The position numbers were made by a program, and so were the translations under genes. A DNA stretch of 40,168 nt, from assembly GCA_029242295.1 (NCBI GenBank), contig JAQWUF010000058.1, positions 1 to 40,168 on the forward strand, written 5' to 3'. The notes beneath the pieces are model-generated. The model had not been told where the DNA came from. It worked only from the letters and a program-made list of their open reading frames with translations, and searched no databases. How positions within the stretch are numbered: the first letter of the stretch is position 1; each line of letters begins with the position of its first letter. Below are positions 16,565-24,669 of this stretch, in pieces. The stretch is from UBA2040 sp002332715 (lineage in GTDB: Bacteria; Bacteroidota; Bacteroidia; Flavobacteriales_D; Crocinitomicaceae).

Positions 16565-17846
16565 GTTAGTAAGCAAGGAAGAAACACTTGCGGTATTAGG
16601 ATTAGGATACGTTGGATTACCAATAGCATTGGCTTTTGCAAAAAAAATAAAAGTTTTAGGCTTTGATATCAATGCAGAACGTGTTGAGATGATGAAGAAC
16701 AAAATTGATCCAAGTCAAGAATTGGAATCCTCAGCTTTTGATAATTGCGATATCGATTTTACAGCATCAATGGATGAATTGAAAAAAGCGACATTTTTTG
16801 TTGTTGCTGTTCCTACTCCAATAGATGAGCATAATTTACCCGACCTTACTCCTTTATTGGCAGCAAGCAGAACCGTTGGAAAAGCGTTGAAAAAAGGTGA
16901 TTATGTAGCTTTTGAATCCACCGTTTATCCTGGATGCACCGAAGAAGATTGTATTCCAATCTTAGAACAGGTCAGTGGATTGAAATGGAAAGAAGATTTC
17001 ATGGTAGGATACTCCCCTGAAAGAATTAATCCTGGAGACTTGGTGCATACCTTGAAGAATGTTGTGAAAGTTGTATCAGGCAGTGATGCTGAATCTTTAG
17101 AAGAAATTGCAAAAACATACCAGTTAGTTGTTGACGCCGGAGTTCATCGAGCGAGTTCAATTAAAGTTGCAGAAGCTGCGAAAATTATTGAGAATACCCA
17201 GCGAGATGTAAATATTGCATTGATAAATGAATTTTCATTGATTTTTAATCGTCTTGGAATCAATACTTACGAAGTTTTAGAAGCCGCAGGAACGAAATGG
17301 AATTTCTTGAAGTTCTTCCCTGGATTAGTTGGTGGACATTGTATTGGTGTTGATCCATACTATTTAACGCACAAAGCGCAGCAAGCTGGATATCATTCGA
17401 AGGTAATTACCAGCGGTCGTTATGTAAATGATTCCATGGGATTCTATATTGGAAAACAAACGGCTAAGAAAATCATAGCCCAAGGAAAACATATTCAAGA
17501 CTCAAAAGTTTTGGTCATGGGTGCTACATTCAAAGAGGATGTGAGTGATATCCGAAATTCAAAAGTGATTGACGTTATTAAAGAATTGAAATCATTTCAA
17601 GTTCAAGTGGATGTCATTGACCCACATGCTTCTTCGGATGAGATGAGCCATGAATATGGAGTCTCGTTAATCGAAACGGCAGGAACGAACTATGACGCTG
17701 TTATTGTGGCGGTAAATCATAAAGAATACATGGTTTTGGATGAAGATTATTTTAAATCTATTTCAAAAGATGGCAAAGGAATTTTGGTAGACATCAAAGG
17801 ATTATACCGAGGAAGAATTCATGATTTAGAATATTGGAGTTTATAA
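16542..17846 (+). CDS. UDP-N-acetylhexosamine 6-dehydrogenase, TviB/WbpO type
   Basis: This 434-residue nucleotide-sugar dehydrogenase has the NAD motif AVLGLGYVGLP (17-27) and catalytic Cys267 in GLVGGHCIGVDPYYLTHKA. That form of the active site is the one I associate with TviB, WbpO and CapL, which oxidise UDP-GlcNAc or UDP-GalNAc at C6. WbpA-type enzymes, by contrast, carry GGHCIPIDP. In this operon it would supply UDP-GlcNAcA for the WbpB-like enzyme. The gluco or galacto preference cannot be read from sequence alone. The start ATG overlaps wbpB by 23 bases. The stop is 26 bases before rmlB. Confidence 0.91.
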   Translation: MSNAIYNKLVSKEETLAVLGLGYVGLPIALAFAKKIKVLGFDINAERVEMMKNKIDPSQELESSAFDNCDIDFTASMDELKKATFFVVAVPTPIDEHNLPDLTPLLAASRTVGKALKKGDYVAFESTVYPGCTEEDCIPILEQVSGLKWKEDFMVGYSPERINPGDLVHTLKNVVKVVSGSDAESLEEIAKTYQLVVDAGVHRASSIKVAEAAKIIENTQRDVNIALINEFSLIFNRLGINTYEVLEAAGTKWNFLKFFPGLVGGHCIGVDPYYLTHKAQQAGYHSKVITSGRYVNDSMGFYIGKQTAKKIIAQGKHIQDSKVLVMGATFKEDVSDIRNSKVIDVIKELKSFQVQVDVIDPHASSDEMSHEYGVSLIETAGTNYDAVIVAVNHKEYMVLDEDYFKSISKDGKGILVDIKGLYRGRIHDLEYWSL

Positions 17847-17872
17847 AATAATTAAAGCCGCCAACCTAGAAT

Positions 17873-18961
17873 ATGTACGTGAGAAAAGGAGAAATAGACA
17901 ATTCTAAATTCGAAAAACGAATTCTTGTAACAGGTGGGGCTGGATTCATAGGTTCACATGTTATCCGATTATTAGTAGGGAATTATCCAAATTATAAAAT
18001 CGTCAACTTTGATAAATTAACCTATGCTGGAAATTTGGAAAATCTGCGAGATGTAGAAAATGAACCCAATTACGTTTTTGAGAAAGGTGATATCTGTATG
18101 CGTCATCAAATTGAAAAAGTATTTTCAGAGCATTTTATTTCAGACGTTATCCACCTTGCGGCTGAGTCACATGTTGACAGAAGCATTGAACGACCAATGG
18201 AGTTTGTTATGACCAATGTGATTGGGACTATCAATCTCCTTCAAGTAGCGAAGGATAAGTGGGAAAAAGGGGCAAACCATGTTTTTCACCATGTTTCTAC
18301 CGATGAGGTATTTGGAAGTTTGGGTGCGGACGGATTGTTTAAAGAGACAACGGCATATGACCCACGAAGTCCTTATTCTGCCTCAAAAGCATCATCAGAT
18401 CATTTTGTTCGTGCGTTTTATCATACGTATGGATTGCCCATAAAAATATCGAATTGCTCAAACAATTATGGCAGTCATCATTTCCCGGAGAAATTAATTC
18501 CTTTGATGATCAATAATATTCAAAAGAATAAACCTCTACCCATATACGGTAAAGGTGATAATATCCGAGATTGGCTTTGGGTTGAAGATCATGCTCAAGC
18601 AATATGTGCTATTTTTCATAAAGGAAAATTAGGTGAGTCCTATAATGTTGGTGGATTAAACGAGTGGACCAATTCAGAATTGGTGAAGTATTTGTGTAAA
18701 GTCATGGACAGCAAATTGGGTCGAAAAAATGGGGAAAGTGAAAAGTTAATCACTTACGTTACTGACCGAGCAGGTCATGACATGCGATACGCGATTGATG
18801 CTTCTAAATTAGAAGCTGAAATCGGCTGGAAACCTTCTGTAACCTTTGAAGAGGGGTTGAATAAAACTGTGGACTGGTATTTTCAGAACAAAGAATGGAT
18901 GGAAAACATTACCAGTGGAAATTATCAAGAGTATTACGATAAAATGTACGAAAACCGATAG
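17873..18961 (+). CDS. rmlB: dTDP-glucose 4,6-dehydratase
   Basis: This 362-residue extended SDR enzyme converts dTDP-glucose to dTDP-4-keto-6-deoxyglucose. Motifs are TGGAGFIGSH (20-29), the Thr143-Asp144-Glu145 catalytic triplet in STDEVFGS, and Tyr168/Lys172 in YSASK. DKLTYAGNLENL and IRDWLWVEDHAQAI are RmlB hallmarks. The chosen ATG adds about 14 residues before the usual start of the fold; a GTG two codons later is an alternative. It is the last intact gene of the sugar operon. RmlA, RmlC and RmlD are not beside it, so the final deoxysugar (rhamnose or another) is not fixed by this window. Confidence 0.94.
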   Translation: MYVRKGEIDNSKFEKRILVTGGAGFIGSHVIRLLVGNYPNYKIVNFDKLTYAGNLENLRDVENEPNYVFEKGDICMRHQIEKVFSEHFISDVIHLAAESHVDRSIERPMEFVMTNVIGTINLLQVAKDKWEKGANHVFHHVSTDEVFGSLGADGLFKETTAYDPRSPYSASKASSDHFVRAFYHTYGLPIKISNCSNNYGSHHFPEKLIPLMINNIQKNKPLPIYGKGDNIRDWLWVEDHAQAICAIFHKGKLGESYNVGGLNEWTNSELVKYLCKVMDSKLGRKNGESEKLITYVTDRAGHDMRYAIDASKLEAEIGWKPSVTFEEGLNKTVDWYFQNKEWMENITSGNYQEYYDKMYENR

Positions 18962-18989
18962 AAGTGGACTGTTAAGTAACATTTTTTAG

Positions 18990-19534
18990 ATTAAGGATTG
19001 CCCAGAATTTGATTGTGGTTTACTTGACGTAGATATGCACAGTCATCTAATACCAGGAATTGATGACGGTGTCCAAAACATGGCAGAATCAATCAATATT
19101 ATTTCGATTATAGCTTCATTGATAAAATTGAAGCAAACGATATTCTTAGCTTTTCGAATGGTCATGTCTTGGTGGAGTATTCATTTTATCAAAAACCGAT
19201 GGGTTATAAAGAAATGATATACGCTTTGCAATTGAAAGAGTATAAACCAATTTTGGCCCATTTTGAAAGGTATCCATATTATCACGGTAGAACGCACGAG
19301 GCAGAAGAGTTGAGAGATCGAGGTGTGAAGATTCAAATAAATATTCTCTCACTTTTTGGCCATTACGGACCTCAGATTCAAAAACAAGCCGAACTACTTA
19401 TAAAAAATGGTCAGGTTGACCTTCTTGGGTCCAATTGGCACCGAATTCAACACTTGGAAATTCTAAAGGAAAACCTAAAAAATCCCAATCTAAATTCCAT
19501 AGCGCTTGACGATTTATTAAACAAGACTCTTTAG
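18990..19534 (+). pseudogene. Remnant of a CpsB/YwqE-type tyrosine-protein phosphatase gene
   Basis: An open frame from 18990 (no good ATG before the motif) reads GLLDVDMHSHLIPGIDDGVQNM, the first metal-binding motif of PHP-fold CpsB/CapC phosphatases. Around 19097 the reading jumps to another frame, which gives YYFDYSFIDKIEANDIL and then LVEYSFYQKPMGY, PILAHFERYPYYHG and DLLGSNWHR, i.e. the C-terminal half of the family. The segment normally between these parts (by memory some 60-75 residues, with the TPH motif) is missing, and the join is out of frame. Two motifs also differ from the usual HPERY and GSD.H. These enzymes dephosphorylate tyrosine autokinases that control polysaccharide export, consistent with lying just after the sugar operon. 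Confidence 0.78.
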
Positions 19535-20182
19535 TTTTTTTAATCTACTTTTTTCTATAAAAAAAAGTATTTCGACAAGAATTAAATTCACTAACCAGCC
19601 GGCCCATGCAATAATGCGTGTAATATCCATAGGTGGCAAACCCCATATTTCTACAACACCAACTTTTAATAATCTTAAAGTAATTGCAGAAAGTGTCAAG
19701 GCAAAACTTCTGTACATGAATTTGCGGTGTCGTACAAAATCTCTTTTACGGGTAAAAAGATAGGCTTGAAAGGTAAAATAAAACCAGAATAATGCGAGAA
19801 GCATAAAACCAATTTGCGAAATCCAACCACCGTTTGCATAGTATCCAATAAGCAATCCGCTGGGACTGGCTGCCAAAAGAATCAGTCCGATATAAAATTT
19901 GCCCATCAACTTGTGCCACTTCGTAAATTTTTTTCGGAACCAATTTGAGATTTGAAACAAGCCAAGAATCAAGACAAAAATACTAGTATACACATGTGTG
20001 AAAAAAGCAATTTGATAATGCTTTAAGATAATTTCATCTTGTTTTATGCGCAAGAAAGCCGTGTCAAAATCTATCGGGCAATATTGAATCGTTATCAGAA
20101 ATATCAAATAAGTGAAGTAACTGATCATTCCCCAAAAAAGTACACGAATGAATTTATCCAGAAGCAGCAGGAATTGATTCAT
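19517..20182 (-). CDS. DUF2306-like integral membrane protein
   Basis: This 221-residue protein has about six predicted transmembrane helices. Conserved-looking polar positions lie near the helix ends: HVYTSIFVLILGLFQISN, then KWHKLMGKFYIG, RDFVRHRKFMYRS and DITRIIAWAGWLVN. The spaced His residues fit the DUF2306 family of bacterial membrane proteins, whose function is unknown. Its start is directly next to the stop of the YARHG lipoprotein gene (no bases between), so the two are probably coupled. Its 3' end overlaps the end of the convergent phosphatase remnant by 18 bases. Confidence 0.78.
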   Translation of the reverse strand: MNQFLLLLDKFIRVLFWGMISYFTYLIFLITIQYCPIDFDTAFLRIKQDEIILKHYQIAFFTHVYTSIFVLILGLFQISNWFRKKFTKWHKLMGKFYIGLILLAASPSGLLIGYYANGGWISQIGFMLLALFWFYFTFQAYLFTRKRDFVRHRKFMYRSFALTLSAITLRLLKVGVVEIWGLPPMDITRIIAWAGWLVNLILVEILFFIEKSRLKKLKSLV

Positions 20183-21166
20183 TTATCCTCTACCGAAATA
20201 ATCATAATATTCATCCGCATTTTTCTCGTAGCGCAAGAGAAGTTGAATGTTTTTCTTTTCAATATCTGTCAATTCCTTTTTTATATCCGTATGAACTGGA
20301 ATGTACCAATCTTGTGCGTCAAAAAAAATGCGGTAAATTCTGTTTTTATAGGAATAACCGTGTCGGGCGTAAATCGTATTTCGAATAATTTGTAGATCCG
20401 CTCGTTTCAAATTTTCTATATCTTTTTTAGTCAAAAAACGCGCAGAGGCATTCATTTCATAAATAATATCCGTGGTCGTTGCATATTCTTTTTCAAACCA
20501 TTGTACAATTTCTCCATCAGACTCATCAATTACAATTACTTTTTCAGATTTCACTTTATTCCAATTCGCAAAACGTTGAGCATATTTCAATTGAATAGAA
20601 GGATCATATTTGTACGGTTTCTTGCTCAAAGAATACTTCCGTTTTCGAATATCAATCTTTTTGAAGGCAGTCCATTCCCCATCTATTTTCCCTTTTTTAA
20701 CCTCAAATGTGAAGGTGCCATCGTACTTGTCATCGCCGGGTTCTTTCGCTTCAACTGTATACGTGTTTTCAGCAGTTTTTTTAAAAGTTCCGACAAAAGG
20801 TCTATTGTTTCCAGCTACTACGCTATGGCCCTTCACAATAGAATCATTGATTATATTCAATGAAATATTGATTTTATTGTTTCTATTCCACATATAACCA
20901 TCATCCAAATAGAAATTCTTGTCATACCGTTCGTCACCCAAGTCCGGTTCGAAATCCCCAACATAAAATCCTAACATGTGGTCATATTTCGGGTCAGATT
21001 CATTTTTGTCATCAACAATTGGAGCAGTTTCTTCCTCAGTTATGCTATCTGACGGAGTAACATCTGTCCCATTCTCTTCAACAACTGTTGAGTTTTCATT
21101 CTTTATCTCACCTTGACAACCAAGAATCAAAAAACCAATTACAATCAAACCCAAAAAGCGCATCAT
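20183..21166 (-). CDS. YARHG-domain lipoprotein
   Basis: This 327-residue lipoprotein has the lipobox LILGC with Cys17, then an acidic low-complexity linker to about residue 60. A central region (about 60-185) contains beta-rich sequence such as MLGFYVGDFEPDLGDERYD and PFVGTFKKTAENTYTVEA. The C-terminal YARHG domain (about 235-315) shows NTIYARHGYSYKNR followed by FFDAQDWYIPV. The domain is extracytoplasmic and its biochemical role is unknown. A TAAAAGTA sequence about 12 bases upstream on the plus strand is a near match to a promoter element read on the minus strand. It forms a two-gene unit with the DUF2306 protein. Confidence 0.85.
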   Translation of the reverse strand: MMRFLGLIVIGFLILGCQGEIKNENSTVVEENGTDVTPSDSITEEETAPIVDDKNESDPKYDHMLGFYVGDFEPDLGDERYDKNFYLDDGYMWNRNNKINISLNIINDSIVKGHSVVAGNNRPFVGTFKKTAENTYTVEAKEPGDDKYDGTFTFEVKKGKIDGEWTAFKKIDIRKRKYSLSKKPYKYDPSIQLKYAQRFANWNKVKSEKVIVIDESDGEIVQWFEKEYATTTDIIYEMNASARFLTKKDIENLKRADLQIIRNTIYARHGYSYKNRIYRIFFDAQDWYIPVHTDIKKELTDIEKKNIQLLLRYEKNADEYYDYFGRG

Positions 21167-21296
21167 TTTTTTATTATAAAAGTAAGAATTTGAAGTTAAG
21201 AAATAAGAAATTTGAACTTAAACTAGATTTCAATCCTCGGTCTTCTTATTTCTTCCTTCTGATTTCAAAAGAATATACCATGGTAAATAAAATTAG

Positions 21297-21304
21297 TATC
21301 TTTG
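21297..21304 (+). promoter_or_regulatory. Candidate -7 promoter element for the YceI-fusion gene
   Basis: TATCTTTG matches TAnnTTTG and ends 16 bases before the ATG at 21321. No -33 TTG at the right distance. Confidence 0.35.
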
Positions 21305-21320
21305 ACGAAAATCAAATATT

Positions 21321-22880
21321 ATGGAATATATTCTCGTAGCTGTATTGATAGCTCTTGCTGTATTATTGTGGCGCACCAATGGAAGGGACCAGTATCATCT
21401 TTTAGCCATTCTTCAATCAGCCCTTGCCATTGCAGTTTTTTGGATGATAGGAGATGATCTTTCTTCAGAGAACGGGCTTCTATTGACAGCCATATTAAGT
21501 GGCTCTCTGATACTTCATTTTATCATTTCGCGTTTTTGGAAAAGCAAGGGTTTCTATTGGCCACCGATTTTTGTCCTTATCTCCTCTGCATTTTTCTTTT
21601 TATTCAAAGACGAAATCTTTAATTATGGCACTTACGACATTAGTTTAATCAAGCCAGAAATTCTGATTCTCCCCTTATTAGGATCAATCATTGAACCGAT
21701 AGCGAATACCAAAGAAAAAATTCTGGGTGATTTTTTCAAAATAGATTATAAAAATCGTCGAGGAATTTCAAGAGGTACCTTTGTTTTCGTAATCGGAATG
21801 TTCTTCTTTATTGGTCACTTTTTAGGCTCGTACCTTGGAGTCGCACTTGTTTTACTCGGTTTTGGCGCTAGTTTGCTGTATAACAAAAAGTCTGGTGCTA
21901 TCTGGAATATGTTCCTCGGAATGATAGCATTTGCTTCATTTGGACATTTTGCAATCATGAGCCAAATCGAAAGTAGCGATATGTTGTTGGGAAGAGTAAT
22001 CGAAGGATTGTTATTCGGATCAGCCATGAGTCTTTTCATTAATACTTTAGGGCGAGCAAAAAAGAATAAGTTAGTTGGAACAGCCATTTCTTGGTTTTTG
22101 TTTGTTGCTGTTCCAATTGGGTTGATTTTATTGGCCAAAGTAAATCCTAATTTCGGTGGTGCTGATGCCTTTATTGGGTTATTGGCTGGATTCGGATTTA
22201 CAGCTCTTTTGGGTATCAATACACGAAAAAACAGTAGCTTATTAGCCGTTTATTTTGCCGCAGGATTATTTTTCATTCCAATGTTAATCAATGCGGAAGA
22301 AGATCAGCTTTCTCAAATCGTAATAAACAATTCATCAGATTCCGCAAAAGCTGAAGATAAGAAAGAGGTTGATATTTTTGAAACAAGTGGTTCAGACATT
22401 GACATAACAGATGATTATAAAATTGATGCAAAAAACTCACAACTGACTTTCGAATTGGGTCCTTCAGGTGGCAGAACAAAAGGTGCTTTTCGCAGTTTTT
22501 CAGGGCAATTCATTTTGGGGGAGAAGAACTCAATTCGTGTTGATTTTCCTGTTGACCAATTGACTACCTTCAATAGTATGCGCGATGAGTCCTTAATGGA
22601 AGATTCATATTTCAATCAGCCGAAATATCCAAACATGACTTTTAACTCATCTGAATTGGTTAAGGAAGGTGAATATTATATAGTAAAGGGTGATTTCAAT
22701 ATGATGGGTAAAACTTTGAAGGAGATTGTTGAAATGAAATATCTAGGTAAGATTGGAAGTAATAATGCTCCTGTTTTTATCGGTCGCTCTTCAATAGACA
22801 GAAGAAAATACGGAATGAAATCGGACCCAAAAGAAGGAAATATTGTTGACTTCACTTTCAAAGTGGAGCTTGTTAAATAA
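21321..22880 (+). CDS. Polytopic membrane protein with C-terminal YceI domain
   Basis: The first 325 residues hold about nine or ten hydrophobic helices (for example YILVAVLIALAVLLW, FVFVIGMFFFIGHFLG, LLAVYFAAGLFFIPML). I do not recognise this membrane domain. After an acidic linker (about 326-362) comes a YceI-like domain at about 365-519: DYKIDAKNSQLTFEL, GAFRSFSGQF, VDQLTTFNSMRDESLM, IGRSSIDRRKYGM. YceI domains form a lipocalin-like barrel that binds polyisoprenoids or other amphiphiles and are normally small periplasmic proteins. Fusion to a polytopic membrane part would hold the barrel at the outer face of the inner membrane. The gene is alone, with a promoter-like element upstream and convergent to the DUF2279 remnant. 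Confidence 0.82.
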   Translation: MEYILVAVLIALAVLLWRTNGRDQYHLLAILQSALAIAVFWMIGDDLSSENGLLLTAILSGSLILHFIISRFWKSKGFYWPPIFVLISSAFFFLFKDEIFNYGTYDISLIKPEILILPLLGSIIEPIANTKEKILGDFFKIDYKNRRGISRGTFVFVIGMFFFIGHFLGSYLGVALVLLGFGASLLYNKKSGAIWNMFLGMIAFASFGHFAIMSQIESSDMLLGRVIEGLLFGSAMSLFINTLGRAKKNKLVGTAISWFLFVAVPIGLILLAKVNPNFGGADAFIGLLAGFGFTALLGINTRKNSSLLAVYFAAGLFFIPMLINAEEDQLSQIVINNSSDSAKAEDKKEVDIFETSGSDIDITDDYKIDAKNSQLTFELGPSGGRTKGAFRSFSGQFILGEKNSIRVDFPVDQLTTFNSMRDESLMEDSYFNQPKYPNMTFNSSELVKEGEYYIVKGDFNMMGKTLKEIVEMKYLGKIGSNNAPVFIGRSSIDRRKYGMKSDPKEGNIVDFTFKVELVK

Positions 22881-22911
22881 GGTCAATTATCGACCAACAC
22901 AGGTGGTAACC

Positions 22912-23811
22912 TTAAAAGTACAAAAGATGTCCATTTATTTTTGAATTCTCCAAAATTAAGGTAGAAAAAGGAATTTTCATATAATGAAAAGGTCGCAATA
23001 CAGCTTTGAGCCATTTCTTCTTAATAGGTAACTCACGCACATCAATATCGAGTGAAAGTAGAAATTGTCTTCTCGCTTGAAACGTCCTGTCGTTCGTCGA
23101 AAAGTAGTCCGAAGAACCAACTAGTTTTTCGTTCACGCTATATCCAAAGGATAGGCAAGCCCATGATGGTATTTGCCATTTATCGGTGAACTTTTTAGGA
23201 GAAACAGAAAGCCAACATGTTTGTCCATTGTAATCTTTAAGCAGTCGTTCTGGATAGGAAGAGCCCAATACATCTGGCCGATATTTGGTAAATTCAGTAG
23301 GATGAGATGAAAACTTCAGCACTAATCTTTGCTCTTTCCATAGTTAATGTTGACCCAGAAAAAGTCGCGAACCTAAAGCATTTGCGCCCATATCTGACCA
23401 TGAAAACCCCCAATCTGCTTTTCGTCCGTCCAATACCTCAAGCGTAGTTTGAAACCCAAAACCAAGAACTGTCCCAACCAGAGCACTTTTTTTGTCGGAA
23501 AGTCCTGTTCAATTAAATAAACGATAACTGGCTTCGCTTAAGTGAGCGCTGGAATATACATGACCAGTTTTGTCCATCTGCAACTAATCTCTAGAATCAT
23601 CGAAAGTATGAAGTGTCGTTTTTTGAAAATCAGAATACCAGACGGACGAAAGAGCAAAAGTTCCACCTATCCAAGCGCTGGTTAATAAAGTACTGGTTGC
23701 AATCAGTCTTGCTTTGTTAAGAGAATCACTTTTATCAAGCCAATTGGATCGCTGTCCATGTGCGCTGAAACAGAATAATCAAATAAAAAAGGTGAAAATG
23801 ACCCTATTCAT
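22912..23811 (-). pseudogene. DUF2279-family gene with four in-frame stops
   Basis: Reading the minus strand from ATG 23811 gives one unbroken 300-codon frame with no indel, interrupted by TGA (23779-23781), TAG (23584-23586), TGA (23509-23511) and TAA (23344-23346). Around them the protein is well preserved: an export signal ending SAHGQ, MDKTGHVYSSAHLSEA, DGRKADWGFSWSDMGANALG, then EFTKYRPDVLGSSYPE, YNGQTCWLSVSP and RRQFLLSLDIDVRELP. These are marks of the DUF2279 (YfiM-like) family of envelope proteins. At the second and third stops the family context predicts Trp, so TGG to TAG or TGA is the simplest change. The last 136 codons alone remain open. This is a young pseudogene unless stops are somehow read through. 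Confidence 0.82.
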
Positions 23812-23890
23812 GGGTCCTAAATACAATATTCTTCCGCTAAAATTGTTAACATCTATCCATTCTACTCATAATTAAAGGGAAAGAATACCT

Positions 23891-23898
23891 TATTTTTG
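23891..23898 (+). promoter_or_regulatory. Candidate -7 promoter element for the LOG gene
   Basis: TATTTTTG matches TAnnTTTG, 23 bases before the ATG at 23922. No -33 partner is evident. Confidence 0.3.
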
Positions 23899-23921
23899 GA
23901 TTTGAAATTGAATAAAAAAAT

Positions 23922-24605
23922 ATGAACGCAATACGTAAAGACTGGACCGAAATAAAAACAAATGATAGTTGGGCAATTTTTAAAATTATGTCCGAATTTG
24001 TCGAAGGATACGAACGCATGGCAAGAATAGGTCCATGTATTTCTATTTTTGGCTCAGCAAGAACTAAACCAGATAATAAATACTATAAATTAGCGACTGA
24101 AGTAGCTGAAAAATTGGCTGAAGCCGGATTTGGTACCATAACAGGTGGTGGTCCAGGAATCATGGAGGCTTCGAACAAAGGCGCTCAGAAAGGTGGTGGG
24201 CGTTCCGTTGGTCTAAATATCGATTTGCCTTTCGAGCAAAATCATAACCCATACATCGATCAAGAACACAATTTAGAATTCGATTATTTCTTCGTCAGAA
24301 AAGTGGTGTTCGTAAAATATTCTCAAGGTTTTGTTGTTCTTCCCGGTGGATTTGGAACTTTAGATGAGTTGTTTGAAGCATTGACTTTGATACAAACGCA
24401 TAAAATAAACCGACGTCCAGTTGTATTAATTGGTAAAAGCTATTGGTCCGGGTTGATGGATTGGGTGCAAGAAACAATGTTAAAAGCTGAAAATAACATC
24501 AATGAAAAAGACTTGAGTTTATACGCTATCGTTGATACGGCTGATGAAGCTGTTCAATATATTGAAGAATTCTTCAAATCGCATGAAATCACGCCGAACT
24601 TTTAA
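23922..24605 (+). CDS. LOG-family (TIGR00730-type) nucleotide phosphoribohydrolase
   Basis: This 227-residue Rossmann-fold protein carries both LOG signatures: GGGPGIMEA at 75-83 and PGGFGTLDE at 141-149, with Arg126 between them in FVRKVVF. LOG enzymes cleave the N-glycosidic bond of nucleoside 5'-monophosphates, including cytokinin ribotides in plants and some bacteria; many bacterial members act on AMP or related nucleotides. The substrate here cannot be told from sequence. It is cytosolic, full length and in its own short unit, about 65 bases before the PASTA gene on the same strand. Confidence 0.9.
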   Translation: MNAIRKDWTEIKTNDSWAIFKIMSEFVEGYERMARIGPCISIFGSARTKPDNKYYKLATEVAEKLAEAGFGTITGGGPGIMEASNKGAQKGGGRSVGLNIDLPFEQNHNPYIDQEHNLEFDYFFVRKVVFVKYSQGFVVLPGGFGTLDELFEALTLIQTHKINRRPVVLIGKSYWSGLMDWVQETMLKAENNINEKDLSLYAIVDTADEAVQYIEEFFKSHEITPNF

Positions 24606-24639
24606 TTTTGTCAAGGGTTCGTGCTGTTTACATATTTTC

Positions 24640-24647
24640 TATATTTG
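24640..24647 (+). promoter_or_regulatory. Candidate -7 promoter element for the PASTA-T9SS-rluD unit
   Basis: TATATTTG matches TAnnTTTG, 22 bases before the ATG at 24670. The nearest upstream TTG (24608-24610) is 29 bases away, which is too far, so the -33 element is unclear. Confidence 0.35.
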
Positions 24648-24669
24648 TTTCCTGTAAAATAAGACGTTA

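Noticed and set aside
22878..22914. Inverted repeat TAAGGT / ACCTTA between the YceI-fusion gene and the DUF2279 remnant
   Set aside because: The arms are six bases with a 25-base gap and no T-run; too weak for a terminator call.
22912..23811. Alternative genetic code (TGA or TAG as Trp) to explain the stops in the DUF2279 gene
   Set aside because: TGA is a real stop for several intact genes here (the waaA upstream gene, the DUF2851 gene, the NSS transporter) and TAG for others (the MetS-like gene, hpf); intact genes use TGG for Trp.
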